A DNA stretch of 53,854 nt, taken from contig JAJVHU010000029.1 of assembly GCA_022072505.1 (NCBI GenBank), forward strand, positions 69,917 to 123,770. Reading direction: 5' to 3'. Position numbers and translations under genes: made by a program. A model generated the notes under the pieces. The model was given only the letters and a program-made list of their open reading frames with translations, searched no databases and was not told the origin of the DNA. Below are positions 42,036-51,114 of this stretch, in pieces (the stretch's first letter is position 1; every line of letters starts with the position of its first letter). Origin of the DNA: Phycisphaerae bacterium. GTDB lineage: Bacteria; Planctomycetota; Phycisphaerae; UBA1845.

Positions 42036-43181
42036 TCACCGCTTCGGCGAAATCCGCGCCCCCTGCGGGTTCAGCTTCGGTTGCTTCGGCGCTGAAAGCT
42101 GCGCCATCCAAAGATCACGGTGTCCCATCGGGTTGATCCCCCAACCCACCACCACGCGACCCTTGTTGCAGACCCCGGTCGCCTCCACCAGCCGCCAGCC
42201 TTCGAGATCCACGTCGTACTCGGCCTCGAGGGCCTCCTTCAGCGGCCTCATGCCGTTGGCGCGATCCCAGACAAACGCCTCGTCCCCTTCCCAGCCCGAC
42301 GCCACGCCGACAACGACGCTCCCGTCCGCGCACACCGCCAGCGCCCGACTGCTGTGGACACCGTCCGGAAGGTCTCCCAGGCTCCTCATGCCCGCGTCCT
42401 CGAAGATGTTGTACCGGAACGCTTCCGGGCCGTTCTCCGTCCAGCTCACCCCGACCACCGTCGATCCGTCCGCCGAAACCGCGCTCGCCACGCTGTAGAA
42501 CATGCCCCCCGGCAAGTCCCCCAATCCGACGGCCCCGTAACGCTCGGTCCAGTAAAACGCTTCCGTCCCTCGCCCGCTTTTTGCGGCGCCGACGATCACC
42601 GACCCGTCCGCCGACACCCCCAGCGCCCGCTCCGGAAGGAAAAGCCCCACCCCGTCCTGCGGGTTCCCGACCAGAAAGTCAAAACCCGTCTCCAACGACC
42701 ACCGGAAGGCCCGACCGTCCACCCCGCAACCGCAGTTGTACGCCTGCCCGACGATCACGCGACCGTCCTGCGAGACGCCGTGCGCCGCTGAGCAGAACGT
42801 CGGCATGTGCGCGTCCGTCACGACCTCCATCCCGTATTTCGGCGTCCACATGAACGCCTGCAAACCCAGATCCGTCGACGTGACGCCGACGATCAACTCG
42901 CCGTCGATCGTCGTCGCCCGCGCTTCCGCGAACACGTCGCCGCCGGGGAGTTCTCCCAGCGCCTCCGTCCCCCCCGGCTCAGACCACCGGATCGCCCACG
43001 TGTTGTCCCCCGCGCGCGTCCACCCGACCAGCGATTTCCCGTCCGGCGCCACCCCCAGCGCCGCGTTCTCCACCGGAACCGGCAGATCCACCCGAACAAA
43101 CGCGCTGTCCTGAGCGGCCGCCAACGCCGCGACCCCGAGCACTCCCACTCCGATCCACCAACTCTTGCGAGGCGAAGACAT
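42036..43181 (-). CDS. Secreted HAF-repeat protein
   Basis: An exported protein of 381 residues with a signal peptide (WWIGVGVLGVAALAAAQD) and about seven repeats of the HAF/PQQ-like type, each with A-x-G-V-S-x-DG-x-x-x-VG followed by EAFRW/FMW (for example ALGVSADGSVIVGAA, SAVSADGSTVVGVS, LGDLPGG). The repeats predict a beta-propeller. Such proteins are abundant in planctomycetes and function in binding or unknown surface roles. GGGAGG supports ATG 43181. A strong hairpin lies downstream. Confidence 0.9.
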   Translation of the reverse strand: MSSPRKSWWIGVGVLGVAALAAAQDSAFVRVDLPVPVENAALGVAPDGKSLVGWTRAGDNTWAIRWSEPGGTEALGELPGGDVFAEARATTIDGELIVGVTSTDLGLQAFMWTPKYGMEVVTDAHMPTFCSAAHGVSQDGRVIVGQAYNCGCGVDGRAFRWSLETGFDFLVGNPQDGVGLFLPERALGVSADGSVIVGAAKSGRGTEAFYWTERYGAVGLGDLPGGMFYSVASAVSADGSTVVGVSWTENGPEAFRYNIFEDAGMRSLGDLPDGVHSSRALAVCADGSVVVGVASGWEGDEAFVWDRANGMRPLKEALEAEYDVDLEGWRLVEATGVCNKGRVVVGWGINPMGHRDLWMAQLSAPKQPKLNPQGARISPKR

Positions 43182-43457
43182 GACAGAGCCTCCCTTCCGC
43201 CGCGCGTCGCGGCGTTAGCGTTCGACTTGTTTGACGTAAGAGCACGGCCCCTTCAGGGCGATGCGATGTGACGCTTATGAGACCAGCAAACCGCGTGCCA
43301 GAACGATGCCGTGATGTCGTTTCCCGCGCACATCCTGTCCAAGGCATCTTCGCTGGCGACGCTGGTGCATGACCATGACGATGTGCCGGACGCCCGGTTG
43401 TCCCCGGCGGCCCGTCCGCGGAGAATCTTCCGTCGGGTAAACCACCGAGGACGTCGC

Positions 43458-44849
43458 ATGTCGCCGCCACGGGCATTTCGCGCAGGCTGGGTCGCCGGGA
43501 CGATGGGCTGCGCCCTTGCTGCGCGGAGTGACACCCCGCTGGCATGTCGCCTCGTCGCGGACCGCTTCGACTACCCGATCTTCGTCACGTCCGACCCCTG
43601 CGACGCGGAGCGCCTTTTCGTCGTCGAGCGCGCCGGGCGAGTCCGCCTCCTCGTGCGCGGACGCACCCTCGACCCCCCCTTCCTCGACATCACCGACCGC
43701 GTCGTCTCCGACGGCGGCGAGCGCGGCCTCCTTTCGATCGCCCTGCATCCACGCTTCGACGAAAACGGCTTCTTCTACGTCAACTACACCAACCCCGACA
43801 CCGTCGTCAGCCGCTTCCAGGTGACGGAGAATCCCGACCACGCCGATCCGGATTCGGAGTCGGTGCTCCTCGTCGTCCCTCAGCCCCACGCCAACCACAA
43901 CGGCGGGTGCATTCAGTTCTCCCCGCGCGACGGCATGCTTTACATCGGGATGGGCGACGGCGGAGGCCCCGCCAACAGCGGCAACGCCCAGGATCCCACG
44001 ACCCTTCTCGGCAAGATGCTTCGCCTCGACGTGGACACCCCGCCGCCCCACGTCCCGCCGGACAATCCCTTCGTCGGCGACGACGGCGTGCGCGATGAAA
44101 TCTGGGCTTTCGGATTGCGCAACCCCTGGCGCTTCAGTTTTGATCGGGACTCCGGCGATCTTTACATCGCCGATGTCGGCGAACACCTCCGTGAGGAAGT
44201 CAGCGTCCGCTCGATGTCCGACCCTCCCGGCGCCAACTTCGGCTGGGACTGCTTCGAAGGCGAAGTCTGGACCGGGGAGTGCGACACCCCCCCGCCGGAT
44301 CACGCCGCGCCCGTCCTCACTTACCCCACGGCCGACGGCTGCGCCATCATCGGCGGACACGTCTACCGCGGCACGGCCGTCCCGGACCTCGCCGGGACGT
44401 ACTTCTACGCCGACCTGTGCAATGACCGCGTGTTCTCCTTCCGACGGATCGAAGGCGAGGTCGCCGACTTCCGCGACCGCACCTCGGAACTCGCGCCGGA
44501 CCGCGGCGAGCGCGATCGGATTGTTTCCTTCGGCGAAGATGCGGCGGGAGAGCTTTACATGACCAGCCCGACCGGGGGCGAGATCTTCAAAATCACCCCG
44601 GATTTCTGTCTCACGCACGGCGACGCGACCGACGACTGCCGGCTTGATCTTGCCGACGTCGCGGCACTTCAGAATTGCTTCACCGCGGACGGCGGACCAC
44701 CGCCGCCCGGTTGCGACGCCGAAGCCTTCCCCTGCCTCGACCGCGACCGCGACGCCGATCTGGACCTCGCCGACTTCGCCGCGTGGATCGCCGGACTGAC
44801 CGGCCCGGACGTCTGTCTCGAAAACTGCATCAGCGCAACGTGCAATTGA
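43458..44849 (+). CDS. Soluble PQQ-type sugar dehydrogenase with dockerin-like C-terminus
   Basis: A 463-residue exported six-bladed propeller of the GSDH/YliI aldose sugar dehydrogenase family. It has RLFVVERAGRVRLL, GGERGLLSIALHPRFDENGFFYVNYT, the QPHANHNGGCIQFSPRDGMLYIGMGDGG signature, and IWAFGLRNPWRFSFDR. The C-terminal 65 residues (DDCRLDLADVAALQNCF ... DRDRDADLDLADFAAWIAG) carry two EF-hand-like dockerin-type duplications, typical for planctomycete exported enzymes. The ATG at 43458 starts a signal peptide; the frame upstream is divergent promoter DNA. Confidence 0.9.
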   Translation: MSPPRAFRAGWVAGTMGCALAARSDTPLACRLVADRFDYPIFVTSDPCDAERLFVVERAGRVRLLVRGRTLDPPFLDITDRVVSDGGERGLLSIALHPRFDENGFFYVNYTNPDTVVSRFQVTENPDHADPDSESVLLVVPQPHANHNGGCIQFSPRDGMLYIGMGDGGGPANSGNAQDPTTLLGKMLRLDVDTPPPHVPPDNPFVGDDGVRDEIWAFGLRNPWRFSFDRDSGDLYIADVGEHLREEVSVRSMSDPPGANFGWDCFEGEVWTGECDTPPPDHAAPVLTYPTADGCAIIGGHVYRGTAVPDLAGTYFYADLCNDRVFSFRRIEGEVADFRDRTSELAPDRGERDRIVSFGEDAAGELYMTSPTGGEIFKITPDFCLTHGDATDDCRLDLADVAALQNCFTADGGPPPPGCDAEAFPCLDRDRDADLDLADFAAWIAGLTGPDVCLENCISATCN

Positions 44850-44879
44850 CTCGCCCTGCACTTCCTCCGACCGCAAGAA

Positions 44880-44944
44880 CCGAGCCGCGCCCGTCAGGAA
44901 GCGTTCTTCTTTCGCGCTTCTCTGAAGGCTTTGAAACAGCGGCT
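44880..44944 (+). repeat. Family A element with one arm
   Basis: Core at 44882-44903 (GCCGCGCCCGTCAGGAAGCG), a spacer TTCTTCTTTCGCGCTTCTCTG, then a right arm variant GGCTTTGAAACAGCGGCT (44927-44944). The left arm is absent. It lies downstream of the dehydrogenase gene. Confidence 0.85.
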
Positions 44945-45099
44945 AAACTCGACTCCTGAATCTCCACCGAACTCCGGTTGCCGGGCATCGAATTCACAGG
45001 GGCTTGCGATTCTGCGGAGACCACGCGGCGTTCGCTTTGCATCGCCGACGCCTGCCAGATTTCCGCGGTTGTAGTTCAGGCTCGGCCCGCCTCCGCGCC

Positions 45100-45159
45100 C
45101 TGAGCCGCGTGGCTTTAGCCCGCGCGATGCTTCGAGCGGGCTAAAGCCACGCGGTTCAG
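45100..45159. repeat. Family B palindrome (REP-like hairpin)
   Basis: Two family B cores in inverted orientation: 24-base arms at 45100-45123 and 45136-45159 (core CCGCGTGGCTTTAGCCCGC) differ at one base and are separated by 12 bases. The transcript would form a long hairpin in either direction. It is in the gap between converging genes (dehydrogenase and polyprenyl synthase) and may terminate both. Confidence 0.9.
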
Positions 45160-45186
45160 CGCGGGTCATTTATTCCGCGTTCCTGC

Positions 45187-46170
45187 TTAGAAACTTCTCC
45201 GCACGATGAACCCCGCCAGGACATGAAGGGACTCTCGCGCCTCGCCATCCGGAAGGCCTTCGAGACACGCCTGCGCCTCCTCGACAAACCGCCGCGCCAC
45301 GCCGATCGCATACGCGAGGCTTCCCGTCGCCTCCAGCATCGCACGCAGCGCCTTGCGGTCCGCGCCCTCGACGCAGCTCAACATCTTCGTCAACTGCGAC
45401 CGCTCTGCACCCTCAAGCGTCGAAAGAGCGTGGATCACCGGCAGCGTCGGCTTCCCCAGTTCCGCGTCGCGTCCCAGCGTCTTTCCCACTTTTTCCGTCT
45501 CGCCGACCACGTCGAGCACGTCGTCAACAATCTGAAACGCCGTCCCGGCCCGGTCGCCGAACATCCGCATTGCCCGCACAAGCGCGTCTTCCGCTCCGGC
45601 GAAGACGGCCCCGAGTTCGCATGACACCGCGGTGAGCGCCGCCGTCTTCCTGCGGATGATGTCGAAATACGCCGTCTCGCTCAGGTCGATCCGCCCGCGG
45701 AGGCGGTTCTGCATCAGCTCCCCCTCGCACACCGTGTTCGTCGCCGCCCCGATCATCCGCGACGCCCGCGACGACGGCAGACTGCTGCACAGGTGAAAGG
45801 CGTGGCTGATCAGATAATCTCCCAGCAGCACCGCCGCGACGTTCCCCTCGGTCGCGTTGACCGTCGGACGCAACCGCCGCTCCCCGGCTTCGTCCAGCAC
45901 GTCGTCATGCACCAGCGTCGCCATGTGAACCATCTCGACCACCGCGCCCAGCACCACGTGCTCCGGCGTCAACGCTCCGCACGCCTTGCCGCAAAGCAGC
46001 AGCAGCGCCGGCCGCAGCATCTTCCCCCGGTAGCTGCGCACCCGGTCGCACATCTCGTTCACGAAGTCCAGATCCCCGGCGATTTCACGGTCGAACGCCT
46101 CCTCCACCTGGCGCAGCCGCTCCGCGATCGGCGCGTAGGCGTCAGCAAGTTGTACCGTCGTGGTGGTCAT
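45187..46170 (-). CDS. Polyprenyl diphosphate synthase
   Basis: All-alpha trans-prenyltransferase of 327 residues that elongates isoprenoid diphosphates, probably for quinone side chains. It has KMLRPALLLLC, the first Asp-rich motif VHDDVLDEAGERRLRP, GDYLISHAFHLCSS, GELMQN, and the second Asp-rich motif FQIVDDVLDVVG with KTLGRDAELGKPTLPVI. The layout is that of IspB/octaprenyl-type synthases; chain length cannot be read. I chose ATG 46170. It is divergent from the cytochrome gene. Confidence 0.92.
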   Translation of the reverse strand: MTTTTVQLADAYAPIAERLRQVEEAFDREIAGDLDFVNEMCDRVRSYRGKMLRPALLLLCGKACGALTPEHVVLGAVVEMVHMATLVHDDVLDEAGERRLRPTVNATEGNVAAVLLGDYLISHAFHLCSSLPSSRASRMIGAATNTVCEGELMQNRLRGRIDLSETAYFDIIRRKTAALTAVSCELGAVFAGAEDALVRAMRMFGDRAGTAFQIVDDVLDVVGETEKVGKTLGRDAELGKPTLPVIHALSTLEGAERSQLTKMLSCVEGADRKALRAMLEATGSLAYAIGVARRFVEEAQACLEGLPDGEARESLHVLAGFIVRRSF

Positions 46171-46362
46171 CGTGGTCCGTCCGCCCCCCCGCGCACGTCG
46201 GCGCCGGGCCGGGCGGATCATATCCGTCCGCAACGGCGCCCCCAAGCGCGCCGTTCTTTTTGAAAACTCCGCCGCGCTCTTGAAGCAGGCGGGACGGCGG
46301 CCTTAAACTCCGCGGTGCTTGCGGCGGGTCATCCTTCCGCCGGAGGTCAAGGAGAAAGCGAA

Positions 46363-46806
46363 ATGCGGAAGGTGTTCTCAAAACTCGTGGCGACGACGGC
46401 GCTCGTCGCGGTCCTGATCCTCGTCAACCGCGCGGTCAGCGTGCCTCAGACCGAGCCGACCCCGAAAGCCGCCCCGGTCTTTAAGCCCGTCTGCGACGTT
46501 CATCATCTGATGGAGGGCCAGGAACTGCACTTCAACGCGATCGCCGACCTGTTGAAGGACGCCGCCGCAAAGGGGCGCCACGGCAAGATCGCAATGCATG
46601 CCGACCTCCTCGCCGAACTCGCCAACGTCAACACGCTCAACAAGGATAAGGACGACTACCGCGCCTGGGCGTCCCAGGTCCGCGACCTGTCCCTCCAACT
46701 CGTCGCCGAGGCCCGCAAAAAGGAGGCGGCCTCTGATGACGCGATGAAAGGCATCGTCACGAAAATCAACGACACCTGCACCGCCTGCCACGACGTCTAC
46801 GAATAA
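46363..46806 (+). CDS. Cytochrome c'/c556-like haem protein
   Basis: A 147-residue exported protein with an N-terminal signal anchor (VATTALVAVLILVNRAV) and a helical body ending in a haem-binding CTACH near the C-terminus, the layout of cytochrome c'/c556 four-helix-bundle proteins. HLMEGQELHFNAIADLLKDA in the first helix includes a Met and His that might be axial ligands. AAGGAG is 8 bases upstream of ATG 46363. No redox partner is adjacent. Confidence 0.85.
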   Translation: MRKVFSKLVATTALVAVLILVNRAVSVPQTEPTPKAAPVFKPVCDVHHLMEGQELHFNAIADLLKDAAAKGRHGKIAMHADLLAELANVNTLNKDKDDYRAWASQVRDLSLQLVAEARKKEAASDDAMKGIVTKINDTCTACHDVYE

Positions 46807-46851
46807 CGTCCGGCGGCTTCGATAACGTCCGACAGACGCGACGCCTTTACC

Positions 46852-46873
46852 GAGCCGCGCCCGTCAGGAAGCG
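46852..46873 (+). repeat. Family A core, solitary
   Basis: Core GCCGCGCCCGTCAGGAAGCG followed by CTCCGCGGTCTT, directly before a family B element with family A arms (46886-46990). Confidence 0.85.
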
Positions 46874-46885
46874 CTCCGCGGTCTT

Positions 46886-46990
46886 AGACGCTGTTTCAAC
46901 ACCGAACCGCGCGGCTTCAGCCCGCGCGAATTCCGCCAGGAATTCCAGCCGGCCGAGTCGGTGGGCGACAGTTTTGAAACAGCTTGTTAG
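46886..46990 (+). repeat. Family B core carried between family A arms
   Basis: Left arm AGACGCTGTTTCAACACC (46886-46903), family B core and tail (46904-46969; CCGCGCGGCTTCAGCCCGCG then GAATTCCGCCAGG and GGCCGAGTCGGTGGGCGAC), and right arm GTTTTGAAACAGCTTGTT (46971-46988). The arms are those of the family A elements but the cargo is family B, as at 16037-16118. Confidence 0.85.
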
Positions 46991-47014
46991 CCCCGGAAGA
47001 TCCTCCGAGCGTCT

Positions 47015-47100
47015 CAGCCCCGGAAGGGGCGCCAGACAACAGCCCGGCACGCCAGGGCCGGGAAGCCGCCGCGGATGCGCCGGAAGTCCCGGAGGAACGA
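47015..47100 (+). repeat. Family C repeat
   Basis: CAGCCCCGGAAGGGGCG, CCGGCACGCCAGGGCCGGG and GTCCCGGAGGAACG, matching 14233-14316 and the reverse copy at 16178-16265. It lies downstream of the ABC-2 permease gene. Confidence 0.8.
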
Positions 47101-47174
47101 CGGGAGGTTCGGGAGGAGGAAGAATCGTCGTCCCGCAGATCCGCCGTCTGCGCCGGGCATCGTCGCACGTTGTG

Positions 47175-48521
47175 TCACGACGACCCTTCCTGCCACGTGA
47201 ACAAGCGCGACCCCACCGCGAACCCCGCCAAGCCGATCCCAAGCAGCACGCCGCACGGCAGCGCCATGTCCGCCAGTGAATATCCCCGGAACACCGCGCC
47301 TTCCAACGACAACACGGTCCACTTGATCGGGCTGATGCTCGCCACCGTCTGCATCCACTTCGGCATGAAGAACAACGGCATCATCCCGCCGCCGATCATC
47401 GCCATCATCAGGAGCACGCTCCACCCGATCCCCCCCGCCGAATTCTCCGTCTTCCCGCACACCGAAAGCAGCATCATGATCCCGACGAAGCAGATCGCCG
47501 AACTCAGGATCGCCACCGCGAGCATCCCGTAGTTCTCCGGACGCACCCCGAACGCCAGCATCGCGAACATCAGCATCACCACGCTCACCGCCAGCAGCAT
47601 CAGGAAGCATGCCGCCGCCTTCCCCGCCAGGATGTGCCACCGCGCGATCGGCGCCAGCCGCAACCGGATCAGCGTCCCGCGCGTCCGCTCCACCACCAGC
47701 GAAATCCCGAACGCCGCGGAGCAACCCATCAAGCCCCAGACCAGGCATTGCGGGAACGTGATGTCCATCGGATTGTTCGGTTTCGAGGAAAGCCGGCGGT
47801 CCGCACGGACGTCCTGGACGGCGATGCGGACCGGCTCCCACCCTCCGAAACCGATCGACGCCTCCCCTTCCGGGCCTTCCTTGTCCCCGTCCGACTTGGC
47901 ACCCCCGTCGGCCGCCCCAACGCCCGACGTCAGCGTCAGGCTCATGAACGAATCCAGCGCCCCGAAGAACGCGGTCATGATCCCCTTCTGCACCGGCGTC
48001 AGATCATCGGCCTTGCCGACCTCCTCGATCGCCGCCGAGGTCTGCTTGCGCAGCGCGTCCGGGTCGGAAAAAACCTTCATCACGTCGCGCACCGCATACT
48101 GCGTGATGACGCCCTGAATCATCCCCGCCTCGGCCTTGCGCGACGGGTCCACGCCCAGCTCGAACGCCGGCGGCGTGCCCCAGAACGGCCGCCGGGCGGA
48201 CTCCCCGTAACCCTTCGGAATGCGCACGTAGGCGACGCGCTCGCCCTTGCGCACCTGGTCCACGGCGGCGTCATACGTCGCGACGATCGGCTTCACTTCC
48301 GCCGCCGACGTCAGCTTCCCGATCAGCGCCTTCGACGCCTCGGACTGGTCATCATCCACCACGAGGATCGTGATCGCGCCCTGCGAACCTCCCGCGCCTT
48401 TGAAGATGACGCCGAAGAAAAGCCCGAAAAGCAGCGGAAAACCGAACACGAAGAAAAAACCCACCTTGTCCCGCACCAGCAGGCGAAGGTCTTTGCAGGC
48501 GAGTGCGAAGATCGGTCCCAT
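47175..48521 (-). CDS. ABC-2 type transporter permease
   Basis: Exporter membrane subunit of 448 residues. One N-terminal helix (VGFFFVFGFPLLFGLFFGVIF) is followed by an extracytoplasmic domain of about 220 residues and then five or six helices (QCLVWGLMGCSAAFGISLVVERTRGTL, PIARWHILAGKAAACFLM, MLLSVCGKTENSAGG). This is the YhgE/ABC-2 permease layout (DrrB/NatB-like). Its ATG shares one base with the stop of the ATPase gene (TGATG), so they are coupled. The substrate is unknown. Confidence 0.9.
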   Translation of the reverse strand: MGPIFALACKDLRLLVRDKVGFFFVFGFPLLFGLFFGVIFKGAGGSQGAITILVVDDDQSEASKALIGKLTSAAEVKPIVATYDAAVDQVRKGERVAYVRIPKGYGESARRPFWGTPPAFELGVDPSRKAEAGMIQGVITQYAVRDVMKVFSDPDALRKQTSAAIEEVGKADDLTPVQKGIMTAFFGALDSFMSLTLTSGVGAADGGAKSDGDKEGPEGEASIGFGGWEPVRIAVQDVRADRRLSSKPNNPMDITFPQCLVWGLMGCSAAFGISLVVERTRGTLIRLRLAPIARWHILAGKAAACFLMLLAVSVVMLMFAMLAFGVRPENYGMLAVAILSSAICFVGIMMLLSVCGKTENSAGGIGWSVLLMMAMIGGGMMPLFFMPKWMQTVASISPIKWTVLSLEGAVFRGYSLADMALPCGVLLGIGLAGFAVGSRLFTWQEGSS

Positions 48522-49390
48522 CAGTCGCGCAACTGCCTCCCCGTCAGGTTCAAAAACACGCGCTCCAGGTTCGGCTGCTCCAGCCGGAAGTCGCGCAACG
48601 GACCGCCCTGCTTCAGCCGCATCAGCTCGCCGATCGGGTCGTCCGACTCGATCCGCGACTCGCGCCCGTCCACCGCCGCCACCACCACGCTCTTCCCCCC
48701 GTGCGCCCGAACCAGACCGTCCACCGTGTCCAGCGCGAGGATCCGGCCCTGGTCCATGATGGCCACGCGATCGCAAAGACGCTGCGCCTCCTCCATGTAA
48801 TGCGTCGTGTACACCACCGTCAGCCCACGCTCGCGCAGCGCCAGAATGTTCTCGAAGATCGCGTTCCGCGACTGCGGATCCACCCCCACCGTCGGCTCGT
48901 CCAGAAAGAGAAGCTGGGGGTCGTGGACGATCGCCGCCGCCAGGTTCAGCCGCCGCTTCATCCCACCCGAGTACGTCCGCGCCAGATCGCGCCGGCGGTC
49001 GTGCAACTCGACGAACTGCAGCGCCGCCGCCGTCCGGTTCCGCAACTCGCCGCCGCGCAGACCCTGAAGCTGCGCGAAAAACCGGATGTTCTCCTCGCCG
49101 GTCAGTTCCTCGTAGATCGCCAGCGCCTGAGGCGCCACCCCGACCCGCGATCGCACCACCGGATCCGTCGGCGGTCCCGACGGTCCGCCCGGATCGCCAA
49201 TGCGAACCTCCCCGCCGTCCGGCGCAAGCAGCCCCACCGCCACGTGGATCGTCGTCGACTTCCCCGCGCCGTTCGGCCCGAGAAGCCCGAAGATCTCCCG
49301 CGGCTTGACGTCGAACGTCACGCCGTCCACCGCACGGCGAACGCCGTCGTAACTCTTGATCAGCCCGGATACGGTAAGCACGGGGGGCAT
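48521..49390 (-). CDS. ABC transporter ATP-binding protein
   Basis: ATPase of the ABC-2 exporter, 289 residues. It has Walker A GPNGAGKST, Q-loop VGVAPQALAIYEELTGEEN, signature YSGGMKRRLNLAAAI, Walker B LLFLDEPTVGVD and the switch His in YTTHYMEEA. The C-terminal 60 residues extend beyond the core as in drug or lipid exporter (DrrA/NatA) ATPases. It overlaps the permease gene by one base and follows the DinB-like gene by about 40 bases. Confidence 0.95.
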   Translation of the reverse strand: MPPVLTVSGLIKSYDGVRRAVDGVTFDVKPREIFGLLGPNGAGKSTTIHVAVGLLAPDGGEVRIGDPGGPSGPPTDPVVRSRVGVAPQALAIYEELTGEENIRFFAQLQGLRGGELRNRTAAALQFVELHDRRRDLARTYSGGMKRRLNLAAAIVHDPQLLFLDEPTVGVDPQSRNAIFENILALRERGLTVVYTTHYMEEAQRLCDRVAIMDQGRILALDTVDGLVRAHGGKSVVVAAVDGRESRIESDDPIGELMRLKQGGPLRDFRLEQPNLERVFLNLTGRQLRD

Positions 49391-49429
49391 CCTAAGGCCG
49401 TCACGCTCGTCCGCAATCGTACAAAACCG

Positions 49430-49975
49430 TCAACGCCCCCCCGCCGCCGCCACGTAACGCGTAAGCTGGTCGATGTGCGACAGATCGTGACCGGCGATCA
49501 CGCGGCGCATCAGCCCGAGCGACTCCTCGCCGCGCTCGTTGTGCAATCCGACGCGCTCCAGGTCCGCCGGACGCATCCCGCGCCAGAGGTCAAGGTTCCG
49601 CGCCCGAAGCGCCCGGAATTCCTCAAGCTGATCCGTCGGATCACGCTCATTCCGCCGCTGGCCGAGAACCCACTTCTCCTGGTCCATCCCCAGAATCGTC
49701 GGCCGCGCCTCGCACAGAATCAGCCGGATGCGGAAACCGTATACCCACTCCGTGTCCGCGAGGTGTCCGATGACCTCGTTCGGCGTCCACTTCCCCTCGA
49801 ACGGCCGCGATTGCAGAAGCCGCGCGGGTTTCCCCCGGATGATCCCTTCGATCGCGTCGGCCGTCGTCGCCAGCACGTCCAGCGGATCGCGCGAGCCCAG
49901 CAGTCCGAGCAATTTCCCGATGTACGCCGAGGGCTCGGCGATCTCGATGCGGTCCTTCGCCGGTGTCGTGTTCAT
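49430..49975 (-). CDS. DinB family (DinB_2) metal-dependent protein
   Basis: A 181-residue four-helix protein of the DinB/YfiT-like superfamily. The metal-binding His pattern is seen as EVIGHLADTEW and, late, HDLSHIDQL. These proteins bind divalent metals; some act as thiol transferases, most are of unknown role. It begins 75 bases after the YchF-like gene ends, on the same strand, and stands between it and the ABC exporter. Confidence 0.88.
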   Translation of the reverse strand: MNTTPAKDRIEIAEPSAYIGKLLGLLGSRDPLDVLATTADAIEGIIRGKPARLLQSRPFEGKWTPNEVIGHLADTEWVYGFRIRLILCEARPTILGMDQEKWVLGQRRNERDPTDQLEEFRALRARNLDLWRGMRPADLERVGLHNERGEESLGLMRRVIAGHDLSHIDQLTRYVAAAGGR

Positions 49976-50049
49976 GTCATGCTCCCCTGCGCCCGCCCTC
50001 GTCCAGCCGCGTCACGCGGTGCAAAACACGATGCGCCTCGTCCAACCCG

Positions 50050-51114
50050 TCAGACGTTGAACTTGATGTTGAGGATGTCCCCGTCACACACCACGTACGT
50101 CTTGCCCTCCTGGCGCACCTTCCCCGCCGCCCGGGCGCCCTTCAGGTCGTGATGCGCGACCAGATCGTCGTACGCCACCGTCTCCGCCCGGATGAACCCG
50201 CGGGCAAGGTCGCTGTGAATCCGCCCCGCAGCCTCCACCGCCGTCGCTCCCTTCGGGAGCGGCCACGCCCGCACTTCGTCCGGACCCATCGTCAGGAAGG
50301 AGATCAGGCCCGCCGACTCGTAACACGCCCGCAACAGCCGGTCCTTCGCGGCGACCTCGATGCCCAGATCCGACAGAAACGGACCGCGCTCCGCAGGATC
50401 CAGTCCCGCGATCTCCGCCTCCGCCGCCGCGCACACCGTCAGGTTATGCCTCGCATGAGGCGACAGCGCCCGATCCGGTTCAGCGATCCGGTCATCCGAA
50501 ACGTTGCGCACGGCGACCAGCGGCTTCTCCGTCAGGAACCCGAAGCTCGAGACGATCTTCCGGTCCTCGGCGGACTGAAGCACCGTCGACAAAGGCCGCT
50601 CGTTCTCCAGCGCCTCCTTGCACGGCAGCAGCACGTTCAGCTCGCGCTGGTCCTGATCGTGCGTCTTTGAGGGCTTCTGCAGGCCCTTCTGAAGACGCTC
50701 GACGCGGGTGGTCACCGCGTCGAGGTCCGCGAAGATCAACTCGCCCCACAACTCCGCGAAATCGGCCTCAGGATTCACGCGGTCCTTGTACGCCGGGACG
50801 TCCGTGCTGAGAAAGTCGCGCAGAACCAGCATGAGCACTTCGCACGCCCGGATGTCCGGGAGCAGGCGTCGGAACTCCCCGACTCCCGCCGCGTCCGCCA
50901 GCGAAATGCCCGGCACGTCGTGAAATTCGATCGTCGCCTCGGTGTACTTCTTCGGGTGGTACAGCTTCGCCAGGGTGTCCAGGCGAGAATCCGGAACCTT
51001 GACCACCGCCCGATGCACGACGGGCGCGGCGAAGGGATCCTGCCGCTGCCCCGTGGCCGCGGCGAAAAGCGTGGATTTGCCGGATTGCGGCAGTCCGACC
51101 AGCGCGACTTTCAT
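50050..51114 (-). CDS. YchF/Obg-like GTPase (DUF933/TGS)
   Basis: P-loop NTPase of the YchF family with a C-terminal TGS-like domain (MGPDEVRAWPLPKGATAVEAAG and HSDLARGFIRAETVAYDDL). In 354 residues the G1 loop is GLPQSGKST (7-15), where typical YchF has GxPNVGKS, and G3 is DVPGI (66-70) rather than DIAGL. The NxxE nucleotide-specificity motif is not clear (NVSDD). So it is a divergent relative and may not have the usual ATP preference. It overlaps the GreA-fusion stop by 4 bases (ATGA). Confidence 0.9.
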   Translation of the reverse strand: MKVALVGLPQSGKSTLFAAATGQRQDPFAAPVVHRAVVKVPDSRLDTLAKLYHPKKYTEATIEFHDVPGISLADAAGVGEFRRLLPDIRACEVLMLVLRDFLSTDVPAYKDRVNPEADFAELWGELIFADLDAVTTRVERLQKGLQKPSKTHDQDQRELNVLLPCKEALENERPLSTVLQSAEDRKIVSSFGFLTEKPLVAVRNVSDDRIAEPDRALSPHARHNLTVCAAAEAEIAGLDPAERGPFLSDLGIEVAAKDRLLRACYESAGLISFLTMGPDEVRAWPLPKGATAVEAAGRIHSDLARGFIRAETVAYDDLVAHHDLKGARAAGKVRQEGKTYVVCDGDILNIKFNV

